Shown one piece after another: positions 1-6,528 of a DNA stretch of 15,525 bases. The position numbers were made by a program, and so were the translations under genes. The notes under the pieces were generated by a model. That model was not told the DNA's origin, did no database searches, and saw only the letters and a list, made by a program, of their open reading frames with translations. This DNA is from an uncultured Clostridia bacterium. GTDB lineage: Bacteria; Bacillota; Clostridia; TANB77; CAG-508. The first letter of the stretch is position 1. Each line of letters starts with the position of its first letter. The stretch lies in the NCBI GenBank assembly GCA_944386315.1, contig CALXAS010000012.1, positions 1 to 15,525 of the forward strand, given 5' to 3'.

Positions 1-109
1 AATTTAATTTAGCCATTGTTGCTGAAGATATTTGTAAAATATCTTTTAATTCTCCACATGACATATCTTTGTCAATTAATAATTTTCTTAATGGTTTATA
101 TGAGATCAT
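1..109 (-). CDS. Small XRE/YozG-type HTH transcriptional regulator, N-terminal part only
   Basis: Partial gene running off the left edge; the first 36 residues are visible, reading MISYKPLRKLLIDKDMSCGE onward and ending ...ISSATMAKLN at the boundary. This matches the start of the short Cro/C1-type HTH proteins of Firmicutes (YozG-like), in which the opening motif is followed by a helix-turn-helix ending in (S)xATxAKL. These proteins bind DNA as small repressors or activators. The ATG at 107-109 is preceded on the minus strand by an AGGGGG ribosome site (about 114-119), which supports the start. Family assignment is from the N-terminal pattern only; the target is unknown. Confidence 0.7.
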   Translation of the reverse strand, partial: MISYKPLRKLLIDKDMSCGELKDILQISSATMAKLN

Positions 110-256
110 TTTACCCCCTATTATATTTAGTTTAATAAAAGATTTGTTTAATAAATTATTTTTTATATTCTATAATTAAATTTTTATTTTGTAAATAGAA
201 AAAAATATTTATTATCCTAAATATTCCCCAAAATTTCTTTTATTTTCTTTTTTTGC

Positions 257-565
257 ATGTTATACTTCTCTATAATAAAAGCAAGTAATTATCATTATAT
301 TGAAAATGAAATTAAGTTCAAAAAAATTATAGATGCTCCTAATCAAAACCTATATGTCGCAACAGATAATAATAACATCATCGCTTATATAGAATTTTGA
401 GAACCTTCTAGGCCTTTTCAAGATTATTCGCAAGAAATTGGTTTATTCTATATAAAGAAGGAATATCAGAGACAAGGACTTGGCAAAAAATTATTTGACT
501 TAGCTTATTATTCCATTAAAGATACTGGTGTTGATAAATTTTTTTACTTTTCCTTTAGGAGGTAA
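257..565 (+). pseudogene. GNAT-family N-acetyltransferase pseudogene (internal stop, truncated at both ends)
   Basis: Reading frame 2 from the ATG at 257 gives a GNAT-like segment (..NLYVATDNNNIIAYIEF) that hits TGA at 398-400. The same frame then continues as EPSRPF.. and EIGLFYIKKEYQRQGLGKKL, which is a good acetyl-CoA-binding motif A (R/Q-x-x-G-x-G), and stops at TAA 563-565. The residue at the TGA is probably an original Gly (GGA to TGA). There is no ribosome site before 257, the usual first ~25 GNAT residues are missing, and the last strand and helix after ..GVDKFF are absent. The gene is therefore a remnant. Its final codons (AGG AGG TAA) coincide with the Shine-Dalgarno of the next gene. 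Confidence 0.75.
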
Positions 566-566
566 C

Positions 567-1052
567 ATGTTAAAAATATATAATATAAAAGATAAACAAG
601 AATACCTTAAGGAAGTAGCTGAATTAACTCAAAAAGAATGGGGAAAGCAGATAGACTCTCCACTAGAATATACTGTTAAAATAAATAAAAAAATAGCTAA
701 AATAATTCAAAATTTTGACAATCCTCTATATTGTAAATTAGTTTTGCTAGATGATTCTACTCTTATTGGATTTATCTCTATTTTTCCAACAGATGGAGAA
801 GAAAGAAAAGATTTATCTCCATGGTATGCCACTATGTTTGTAAAAGAATCCTATAGAGGGAATGGATTTTCGAAAATACTCCATAACGCGATTTTAGAGG
901 AAGCTAAGAAACGAGGAATACACAAACTTTATCTTAAAACAACCTTAAATAATTATTATGAAAAATTTGGAGCTATATTTTTAGAAAATTTAAAAAACGG
1001 AGAAAAATTATATTATTTTTCTTTACAAAACGTTAAAAATGATAACAGATAG
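567..1052 (+). CDS. GNAT-family N-acetyltransferase
   Basis: Intact protein of 161 residues, predicted to transfer an acetyl group from acetyl-CoA to an amine; the substrate is unknown. The central motif ATMFVKESYRGNGFSKIL fits GNAT motif A (R-G-x-G-x-[AS]), followed by a helix (HNAILEEAKKRG) and a C-terminal strand with YYEKFGAIF, the usual GNAT ending. I start the gene at ATG 567, not at the upstream in-frame codon at 528. AGGAGG at 557-562 sits 4 bases before it and the upstream segment (LINFFTFPLGGN) is not GNAT-like. It lies 1 bp after the stop of the GNAT pseudogene and may have shared its transcript. It could be an aminoglycoside or protein acetyltransferase, but nothing here decides. 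Confidence 0.85.
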   Translation: MLKIYNIKDKQEYLKEVAELTQKEWGKQIDSPLEYTVKINKKIAKIIQNFDNPLYCKLVLLDDSTLIGFISIFPTDGEERKDLSPWYATMFVKESYRGNGFSKILHNAILEEAKKRGIHKLYLKTTLNNYYEKFGAIFLENLKNGEKLYYFSLQNVKNDNR

Positions 1053-1212
1053 CAAAAAATAATGTAAAAATTTAAGTTTTTTTGCACACCTGACAAGTTT
1101 TGCTATTTTTTGACATGTAGTTTGTGTTAAAATTATGTCAAGTGCAATATTTTAGCACAATCATCTTGACTAATAGGACTGTTATTTTTTCTTCTAACAT
1201 CTCCTACTAGTC
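1049..1212. repeat. Dyad-rich spacer between convergent genes
   Basis: The space between the GNAT gene and the convergent ArsC-like gene holds several inverted repeats. They are ATAGCAAAA (1049-1057) with TTTTGCTAT (1098-1106), GCAAAAAA (1052-1059) with TTTTTTGC (1078-1085), TTGACAT (1110-1116) with ATGTCAA (1135-1141), GTGC (1142-1145) with GCAC (1155-1158), and GACTAATAGGA (1168-1178) with TCCTACTAGTC (1202-1212). The last pair forms a full 11-bp stem with one G-U on the minus strand, 2 bases after the arsC-like stop codon, but has no T-run behind it. I do not recognise a named element; a decayed MITE or factor-dependent transcript ends are possible. Confidence 0.35.
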
Positions 1213-1214
1213 TT

Positions 1215-1580
1215 CTATTTTTTACTTTTAAAATATTCTTCCCACTCTTCTGGTTTAAATCCTACTAGAACGGTATCTTCTGTAACAATTAATGGTCTTT
1301 TTACCAACATACCATCACTTGCTAGTATTTCTAATTTTTCGTCTTCTGTCATATGGCTTAATTTTTCTTTTAAATTTAATTCTTTATATTTTAATCCGCT
1401 TGTATTGAAAAACTTTTTTATTTCTTTCTTACTTAATGAAATCCATTTTCTTAATTCTTCTTTTTTAGGATTATTTTCCACTATATGTCTTTCCTCAAAA
1501 TATATATGATTTTGTTCTAACCATTTTTTCGCCTTTTGGCAGGTAGAACATTTTGGATATGCTATAAATAAAGTATTCAT
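1215..1580 (-). CDS. ArsC/Spx-family thioredoxin-fold protein (arsenate reductase-like)
   Basis: A 121-residue cytoplasmic protein of the ArsC/Spx/YffB family. It opens with strand FIAYPKCSTCQKAKKWL, holding a C11-x-x-C14 redox pair in the position of the Spx CxxC and the ArsC catalytic Cys. Later comes the family's K94-R95-P96 motif (MLVKRPLIV) and the ending VGFKPEEWEEYF, and the length is typical. Monothiol ArsC enzymes reduce arsenate with glutaredoxin, whereas Spx proteins bind the RNA polymerase alpha C-terminal domain under disulfide stress. The CxxC leans towards Spx or YffB, but no arsenic resistance genes are adjacent and the exact role cannot be fixed. ATG 1580 has GAGGA just upstream. 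It is divergent from the NUDIX operon, with an extended -10 promoter in between. Confidence 0.8.
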   Translation of the reverse strand: MNTLFIAYPKCSTCQKAKKWLEQNHIYFEERHIVENNPKKEELRKWISLSKKEIKKFFNTSGLKYKELNLKEKLSHMTEDEKLEILASDGMLVKRPLIVTEDTVLVGFKPEEWEEYFKSKK

Positions 1581-1608
1581 GTTTTCCTCCTTTGTTTTTA
1601 TATTTTTT

Positions 1609-1617
1609 ACTATACCA
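1609..1617 (-). promoter_or_regulatory. Extended -10 promoter for the ArsC/Spx-like gene
   Basis: On the minus strand TGGTATAGT forms a TGn extended -10 with hexamer TATAGT at 1609-1614. The -35 region (TAGAAT at 1632-1637, 17-base spacer) is weak, as is common with extended -10 promoters. It lies about 30 bases upstream of the ATG. Confidence 0.5.
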
Positions 1618-1656
1618 TACTATTTTGGATAATTCTACCATTTTTGATAAATTTTG

Positions 1657-1685
1657 TTGCAAAGCTATTCTTTTACTTTTATAAT
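1657..1685 (+). promoter_or_regulatory. Sigma-A promoter of the NUDIX operon
   Basis: TTGCAA (1657-1662), a 17-base spacer and TATAAT (1680-1685) give a near-consensus housekeeping promoter. Transcription would start near 1692, shortly before the AGGAGG (1711-1716) of the first NUDIX gene. Confidence 0.75.
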
Positions 1686-1723
1686 ATAGTTTAGAATTTT
1701 AATTTTTAAAAGGAGGTTTTGGT

Positions 1724-2143
1724 ATGAATAAATTTGAGGAAATCCGCCCGATTGTTCTTGGTCTTGCCATTAGAGATGGAAAATTGTTGGTAGGTGAAAG
1801 TTTTGACAAAGTAAAAAAGCAAACTTTTTATCGTTGCTTAGGTGGCGGAATAGAATTTTTAGAAAAAAGTGTAGATTCTTTAAAAAGAGAATTTAAAGAA
1901 GAAATCAATTCTAATGTTACGATTAAAGATTTTTTAGGTGTTTCTGAAAATATTTTTACTTATCAGGGTAAAAATGCTCATGAAATTGTATTTTATTATT
2001 CTGTTACTGTTCCTGATGAAGATGTCAAAGAAGAGTATTATATACAAGAATCTAAGAGTATTGCTAAATGGGTAGATATTCAAGACTTTAAAAATGGAAA
2101 TAAAATTTTATATCCTGAAGAAGTTTTTCCATATATTTCATGA
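1724..2143 (+). CDS. NUDIX hydrolase
   Basis: A 139-residue single-domain NUDIX protein. NUDIX enzymes hydrolyse nucleoside diphosphates linked to another moiety, using Mg2+ or Mn2+ held by the Nudix box. The box runs from G41 (GGIEFLEKSVDSLKREFKEE): G-x5-E47-x7-R55-E56-F-K-E59-E60. All metal-binding glutamates are present, and the later conserved Gly is Asn, a common variation. The surrounding beta-strands (PIVLGLAIRDGKLLVGE and EIVFYYSV) complete the fold. The start at 1724 is set by AGGAGG at 1711-1716. The next gene, also NUDIX-containing, begins 29 bp after the stop, so the two form an operon. The substrate is unknown; this subgroup is often annotated as 8-oxo-dGTPase-like without proof. 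Confidence 0.88.
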   Translation: MNKFEEIRPIVLGLAIRDGKLLVGESFDKVKKQTFYRCLGGGIEFLEKSVDSLKREFKEEINSNVTIKDFLGVSENIFTYQGKNAHEIVFYYSVTVPDEDVKEEYYIQESKSIAKWVDIQDFKNGNKILYPEEVFPYIS

Positions 2144-2172
2144 TAGGATTGCATTAGAAAGAGAGGTATACA

Positions 2173-3042
2173 ATGGTATATAAAGCAGGTTCTATTTTAC
2201 TAAATTTAAAAACGAAACAAATTGGCTTAGTGTTTTGCAAGCGTTGGGGTGATTATTCTTTTCCTAAAGGTCACTTAGAAGAGGGAGAATCTCTTGCTAT
2301 TTGTACTATACGCGAAACACAGGAAGAAACAATGAGAGATAATCATTTATGGATTAACAAAGAAATTGCTATTATTTCCTATACAACTCCTACAGGAGAA
2401 GATGTTATTTATTATTTATTTTTAGCGATTGATGATGGCCCTACCTTTTCTCCTATTGCTTTGGAAGATAGGGAAGTTTTAAAATGGGTCTCTTTTGATG
2501 AAGTAGAGAGTATATTATCCTATCCTAATTTAAAGGAAGTGTGGAAAAAAGTAAAAAGTCCTATTTCTGAAATATTAGAAAATGATGGAAAACTTTCTCC
2601 CGCTATTTTAACAGATTTAGGAATTTGTCCTACTTGTTATAATAGAGAAAATCATCAATGTCTTTATGGTGATATTTCTCGTCAATTATTATTTGAAAAT
2701 ACAGATTGGGAATGTTTTTTGTTCTCTAACCCCAGAGCAGCTGGACATACCGTTATTTCTACTAAAAAGCATTATAAAGATATGATGGAAATTCCAGATG
2801 ATTTATGCCAAAATATTTTTGTTTTTGCGAAAAAAGTGATGTGTGTTCTAAAATCTGTCTATCACTGTGAAAGTGTTTATTTATGTACTATGTGTGATGG
2901 ACCGATGAATCATTTTCACCTTCAGCTAATTCCTCGTTATTCTTTTGAGAAAAGAGGGTCTAAAAATTTTGTAAAACCTCGCCAAGTTTATAGGGAGGAT
3001 TTCGATAAAGTAGAAGAGATAAGAAATTTGCTTACAAATTAA
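2173..3042 (+). CDS. NUDIX-HIT two-domain fusion hydrolase
   Basis: A 289-residue protein joining two nucleotide-hydrolase folds. Residues 1-130 are NUDIX: box G33 to E52 (GHLEEGESLAICTIRETQEE) fits G-x5-E-x7-R-E-U-x-E-E, and the neighbouring FPKGH is typical of Ap4A and diphosphoinositol hydrolases. Residues ~150-289 are HIT: a CPTC pair (152-155) with nearby Cys and His as a likely zinc site, GHTVI at 191-195, and the catalytic triad region N246-HFHLQLI. The last His of HxHxHxx is Gln251, the HxHxQ form used by GalT and Ap4A phosphorylases, whose central His forms a covalent nucleotidyl intermediate. I infer a role in dinucleoside polyphosphate or related nucleotide metabolism. GAGAGG precedes ATG 2173. 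It is the second gene of the NUDIX operon and converges on yraN. Confidence 0.88.
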   Translation: MVYKAGSILLNLKTKQIGLVFCKRWGDYSFPKGHLEEGESLAICTIRETQEETMRDNHLWINKEIAIISYTTPTGEDVIYYLFLAIDDGPTFSPIALEDREVLKWVSFDEVESILSYPNLKEVWKKVKSPISEILENDGKLSPAILTDLGICPTCYNRENHQCLYGDISRQLLFENTDWECFLFSNPRAAGHTVISTKKHYKDMMEIPDDLCQNIFVFAKKVMCVLKSVYHCESVYLCTMCDGPMNHFHLQLIPRYSFEKRGSKNFVKPRQVYREDFDKVEEIRNLLTN

Positions 3043-3101
3043 TTTTATAATTTAAAAGTCAAGCTAACATTTAAGCTAGAACAAGCGTAACTATATTACT
3101 T

Positions 3102-3455
3102 TTAGATAATCTGTTTTCTATGGCAAATTCTATAGATGGTAGGATATAGATATACTTCTATGACATCTATTCTAACAAAACTATTTTCTAGATGGTGTTT
3201 ATACAAATAATATTCTACTGTTTGAATAAGATGTTTTTGTTTTACTGTATTTACGCCATCTATAGGATTTCCATATTGCTGATTGGTTCTCGTTTTTACT
3301 TCTATAAATACGATTTCTTCTTTGTCTTTTGCTATGATATCTATTTCCCCTTGTCTTGCCATAAAATTTCTTTCTATGATTTGGTATCCTTTTTTCTCTA
3401 AATAATTAGCTGCTATATTTTCTCCCATCCTTCCAATTTCTTGTTTATAGTACAT
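3102..3455 (-). CDS. yraN: YraN/UPF0102-family endonuclease-like protein
   Basis: A 117-residue member of UPF0102 (YraN), a Holliday-junction-resolvase-like fold with a PD-(D/E)xK nuclease core. Family motifs in order are GRMGENIAANYLEKKGY (8-24), RNFMARQGEIDII (with E37 and D39), and VFIEVKTR with E52 and K54, followed by YGNPIDGV. The catalytic set D/E-x-K is intact and the length is normal. The exact role in the cell is not established; it is usually found close to comM, dprA or rnhB, as here. ATG 3455 has GAGGAG about 13 bases upstream, slightly long, but no better start is visible. It follows dprA by about 100 bp on the same strand and is probably in the same operon. No convincing terminator follows; a 7-bp dyad (3053-3059 with 3098-3104) overlaps its stop. 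Confidence 0.9.
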   Translation of the reverse strand: MYYKQEIGRMGENIAANYLEKKGYQIIERNFMARQGEIDIIAKDKEEIVFIEVKTRTNQQYGNPIDGVNTVKQKHLIQTVEYYLYKHHLENSFVRIDVIEVYLYPTIYRICHRKQII

Positions 3456-3557
3456 TGCTTTTTTCTATCTCCTCTCTTTTGAAAAATGGTTTATTTTTTA
3501 CATAACAATGTTTCGATTTTATTTAAGATAAGCTATAGCCTTTTTTCTATAAAAAAT

Positions 3558-4409
3558 TTATTTTAATTTTACAAAATAGTTATTTTGTGTTTGTATGACA
3601 TATCCTTCTATTTCCATTAAACTTAAAATAACTGTCACTTCTTGCACTGTTTTATTAGCTTTTTTGGCTATTTCATTTACATGCATTGGTTCTTCTAACA
3701 TTTGATTATAAATGGGCATGTATTCTGGTTTTATAAATAATTCTGTTTCTTCTTTTTGATTTTGGCTATTTTTTTGTATTTGTCCTACTAATTTTGTTTT
3801 TTCTATTGTATCTATTTTTTCTTTTTGGTATTTTTTTAGCTCCTTTTTATAACTATCTTCCAAAATTTCTTGCGGTTTTACTACCAATGTAGCTCCTTCT
3901 TGTATAAAACGATTTGTCCCTATTCCCTTACTACTATCTATATTGCTAGGAATTGCATACACCTTTTTTCCTTGTTCTTTTGCATATTTTACCGTAATAC
4001 TACTTCCGCTTCTATAAGCTGCCTCTACTACTAACAAACTATCTGACAACGCACTGATGATTCTATTTCTTTTAGGAAATTTTTTGATATCTGGTTCTAT
4101 CTCGGGAGCATATTCTGTTAAAAGGCATCCACCATTTTCTAACAATTTGTGGATAAGCCATTCGTTTTCTTTTGGATAAGGGTGATTAAATCCCCCTCCC
4201 AAAACAGCTATTGTTTTTCCTTTATGTTCTATTGCTGCTTGATGAGCCATTCCATCTATCCCCAGCGCCATGCCACTTACAATACACAAACCTTCCTCTG
4301 ATAATTCTTTGGAAAAATGATAACTTACTTTTCTTCCATATTCTGTACATTCTCTGGAACCTACTATTCCTATGGTATTTTTTGCATTTAGTAGGAATAT
4401 ATTTCCCAT
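3558..4409 (-). CDS. dprA: DNA processing protein DprA/Smf; canonical start codon missing
   Basis: DprA binds incoming single-stranded DNA in natural transformation and loads RecA. The Rossmann-like core is complete: GIVGSRECTEYGRK, SGMALGIDGMAHQAA, TIAVLGGGFNHPYPKEN, FPKRNRIISALS, VVEAAYRSGSSITVKYA and KVYAIPSNID. The C-terminal ~60 residues look like the DprA winged helix. The N-terminal SAM-like domain is absent, as in other short forms. ATG 4409 is only the first canonical start. It has no ribosome site and would cut off the conserved stretch NPYFPERLREIKSCPKKIYA, which is open in frame up to 4511. A strong AGGAGG lies at 4505-4510 but is followed by ATACG where ATGACG would give a perfect start. 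Either translation begins at a rare ATC/ATA (about 4490 or 4487), or the gene has lost its start. It lies in an operon between comM and yraN. Confidence 0.88.
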   Translation of the reverse strand: MGNIFLLNAKNTIGIVGSRECTEYGRKVSYHFSKELSEEGLCIVSGMALGIDGMAHQAAIEHKGKTIAVLGGGFNHPYPKENEWLIHKLLENGGCLLTEYAPEIEPDIKKFPKRNRIISALSDSLLVVEAAYRSGSSITVKYAKEQGKKVYAIPSNIDSSKGIGTNRFIQEGATLVVKPQEILEDSYKKELKKYQKEKIDTIEKTKLVGQIQKNSQNQKEETELFIKPEYMPIYNQMLEEPMHVNEIAKKANKTVQEVTVILSLMEIEGYVIQTQNNYFVKLK

Positions 4410-4511
4410 GGCATAGATTTTCTTGGGGCAACTTTTTATTTCTCGCAGTCTTTCTGGAAAGTATGGATTTTCTTTTTCTAGTGGTATGATTGGCGTATAG
4501 GTTCCCTCCTT
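4410..4511 (-). other. In-frame 5' extension of dprA with strong SD but no ATG/GTG/TTG
   Basis: On the minus strand a TAA at 4512-4514 is followed by an uninterrupted frame that joins dprA. It encodes TPIIPLEKENPYFPERLREI and so on, which is the known conserved segment before the DprA core (YPxxL..I..P...Y..GN). AGGAGG (4505-4510) shows that translation is meant to begin just downstream. The codons there are ACC TAT ACG CCA ATC ATA CCA, none canonical. Restoring one G (AT-ACG to ATG-ACG) puts an ATG 6 bases after the SD and in frame. Confidence 0.7.
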
Positions 4512-4583
4512 TTATCGTTATTTTTATTTTTTCTACTATACTTCTTTATTGGTTGCTTTTTTTATTTTTTGCCTACTTTTTCT

Positions 4584-6118
4584 TTATTTCCAATACTTCC
4601 TATCTAAATTTCTATATTGTATTGCCTCTGCAATATGGGCTACTTCTATTTTCTCTTTTTCTTCTAAATCTGCTATCGTTCTTGCTACTTTTAAAATTCT
4701 ATGATAGGCTCTTGCACTAAAATTTAATTTTTGAAAAGCCTCTTTCATAATTTTTTGGGAAGGCTTATCTAGTTCACAATAGGCTTCTATTAATTTTGGC
4801 GTTAATTCGGAATTAGAGTAAATCTTTTGCCCTTCATATCGTTTTAATTGTATCTTTCTGGCTTTATCTACTCTTTGTTTGATTTTTTCTGATGTTTCTG
4901 CTATTTGTTTTTGTTCTAATTTTTGATATTTTACAGGTGCTACTTCTATTTGCATATCTATTCTATCTAAAAGTGGTCCACTTACTTTTCCCATATATTT
5001 TTTGATTGTCTCTGGTGTGCAAGTACACTCTTTTTCTGTTGAACCATAGTAACCACAAGGACATGGATTCATAGAGGCTACAAACATGAAATTACAAGGG
5101 TAAGTTAGGGTAGCATTTAATCTGCTAATGGTTATTGTTCTATCTTCTAATGGTCCTCTTAATACTTCTAAAGTTTCTTTTTTGAATTCTGTTAGTTCAT
5201 CTAAATACAATACTCCAAAATGGGCAAGGCTTATTTCTCCTGGTTTTGGCACTGTTCCACCTCCTACTAAAGAACTTTTTGTAACAGTATGATGTGGCGC
5301 TCTAAACGGTCTGGTTGTAAGGATAGGTAATTGTTTTGGTAATATGCCTGCTACACTATGTATTTTGGTAATTTCTAATGCTTCTTCAAATGTTAAATCT
5401 GGTAAAATGGAAGGTATTCTTCTTGCAAGCATGGTTTTTCCAGAACCAGGCACACCGAAGCATGAGCACATTATGCGAACCGTGCTGCAGCTATTTCTAA
5501 GGCTCTTTTTACATTTTCTTGTCCTTTTACTTCTGCAAAATCTAATGGATATTTTTGCTTTTGATAGAATAAATTTTTTATATTTGTTTTGGTAAATTCT
5601 ATGTCTTCTTTTTGATTGAGATATGCTACTACTTGTTGTAAGTTCTCCACACCTATCACTTGTAATCCTTCTACGATGGCTGCTTCTTCTGCATCTTTTT
5701 TAGGCAAAATTACTTTTTTTATTCCTAATTTTTTAGCTTCTATGCACATGGGCAATATTCCATTGGCATGATTGATTTGTCCATCTAAAGATAATTCTCC
5801 TATCACTACTGTTTCTGCCATAGATTGGTTTTTAATTTCTCCAAAGTCAATGAGAATACCTATTGCTATAGGTAAATCGTAGAAGGAACCTTCTTTTCTG
5901 GTATCTGCAGGCGCAAGATTAATAATAATTTTTCTACTTGGAAATTCATAACCTGAATTTTTGATGGCAGTTCTTACTCTCTCCTTGGCTTCTTTTACAC
6001 TGATATCTGGAAGTCCTACTACTCCCCAATTGGGCATTCCTGCTGCTACGTCTACTTGCACGTCAACAAGATAGCCTTCTAGACCTTGCAAAGACATACT
6101 TTTTATAATAGATAACAT
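4584..6118 (-). pseudogene. comM: ComM/YifB-family AAA+ Mg-chelatase-like protein, broken by two frameshifts
   Basis: ComM is a hexameric AAA+ helicase that drives branch migration in natural transformation. The N-terminal half starts at ATG 6118, with GAGG upstream and first residues MLSIIKSMSLQGLEGYLVDV. It contains the Lon-protease-like fold (GLPDISVKEAKERVRTAIKN, INLAPADTRKEGSFYDLPIA) and DFAEVKGQENVKRALEIAAA, then stops at 5471-5473. The rest (4584-5471) resumes with GVPGSGKTMLARR (Walker A), VLYLDELTEF (Walker B), MNPCPCGYYG and the C-terminal LNFSARAYHRILKVARTIAD. Between them, removing one base at 5482 and one at 5457 restores AAA-GSHNVLML-GVPGSGKT. The corrected protein would be about 510 residues, the normal length. 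Everything else is well preserved, so the break is recent or a sequencing error. The upstream ORF extension to 6208 lies in the promoter and is not coding. Confidence 0.9.
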
Positions 6119-6179
6119 ATTTACCTCTTTTTTTGGAAATTTAGATTTTGAACAAAATCTATTAGATTGAATATGGTAT

Positions 6180-6208
6180 ATATTACCATTGTTTACATTT
6201 TTTGTCAA
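6180..6208 (-). promoter_or_regulatory. Sigma-A promoter of comM-dprA-yraN, with overlapping dyad
   Basis: On the minus strand TTGACA (6203-6208), a 17-base spacer and TAATAT (6180-6185) form a strong promoter about 60 bases before the comM ATG. A perfect 6-bp inverted repeat, ATGGTA (6173-6178) with TACCAT (6184-6189), overlaps the -10 and could be an operator. Confidence 0.75.
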
Positions 6209-6242
6209 TAGTTTTTTGCAAATAAAAATTTTTTAAAATTAA

Positions 6243-6272
6243 TTGAATTTTTCGTATGGATTGTTGTATAAT
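6243..6272 (+). promoter_or_regulatory. Promoter of the DUF3791-DUF3990 cassette
   Basis: TTGAAT (6243-6248), an 18-base spacer and TATAAT (6267-6272) lie 31 bases before the first ATG of the cassette. It is divergent from the comM promoter, with about 35 bases between the two -35 boxes. Confidence 0.65.
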
Positions 6273-6303
6273 GAATATGTATCTAGAATTTTGGGAGGAA
6301 AGT

Positions 6304-6528
6304 ATGTCTAAACAAGAAAAAAATGTAATCAATTACATAGTAATATGTATTAATGAATTTGCAAAACAATTTAAAATGACAAGTAAAGAAGCATACTTAT
6401 ATTTAAGAAATTTTAAAGGAATCGAATTTTTAAAAGAGAATTATGAGGCAGAACACACAGTAGGATTAGATGATGCTATTGATGATTTAAAACAAGTATG
6501 CATGAATCATGGAGGAGATATTAAATGA
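6304..6528 (+). CDS. DUF3791-family small protein
   Basis: A 74-residue cytoplasmic protein of the DUF3791 type. The recognisable pattern is YIVICINEFAKQFKMTSKEA, then YLRNFKGIEFLKENYEAEHT, then DAIDDLKQVCMNHGG, mostly helical. The true start is ATG 6304, with GGGAGG at 6293-6298. An upstream in-frame ATG at 6256 lies ahead of the -10 box and cannot be used from that promoter. Its TGA stop overlaps the next ATG (ATGA at 6525-6528), so translation is coupled to the DUF3990 gene. DUF3791 genes are regularly found next to DUF3990 genes. Function is not established; by position and size it is a candidate antitoxin or partner of the DUF3990 protein. Confidence 0.85.
   Translation: MSKQEKNVINYIVICINEFAKQFKMTSKEAYLYLRNFKGIEFLKENYEAEHTVGLDDAIDDLKQVCMNHGGDIK

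Noticed and set aside
398..400. In-frame TGA in the first GNAT frame as recoding (TGA = Trp or Gly)
   Set aside because: The complete genes here use TGA as an ordinary stop (for example 6526-6528) and the GNAT frame is also truncated at both ends, so decay explains it better.
4211..4720. Plus-strand hydrophobic reading frames opposite dprA and comM, also at 3192-3401 and 7991-8188
   Set aside because: They are shadows of A+T-rich minus-strand genes read backwards: poly-Phe/Leu composition, no ribosome sites and no family pattern.
5440..5490. Programmed ribosomal frameshift in comM
   Set aside because: No slippery heptamer or stimulatory structure is seen, and two separate +1 shifts would be needed within 25 bases.
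6119..6208. Upstream extension of the comM frame to 6208
   Set aside because: It covers the -35/-10 of the promoter and its sequence is not ComM-like; ATG 6118 has the ribosome site and starts the conserved N-terminus.
6256..6303. Earlier ATG for the DUF3791 gene
   Set aside because: It lies upstream of the -10 box; GGGAGG at 6293-6298 selects ATG 6304.
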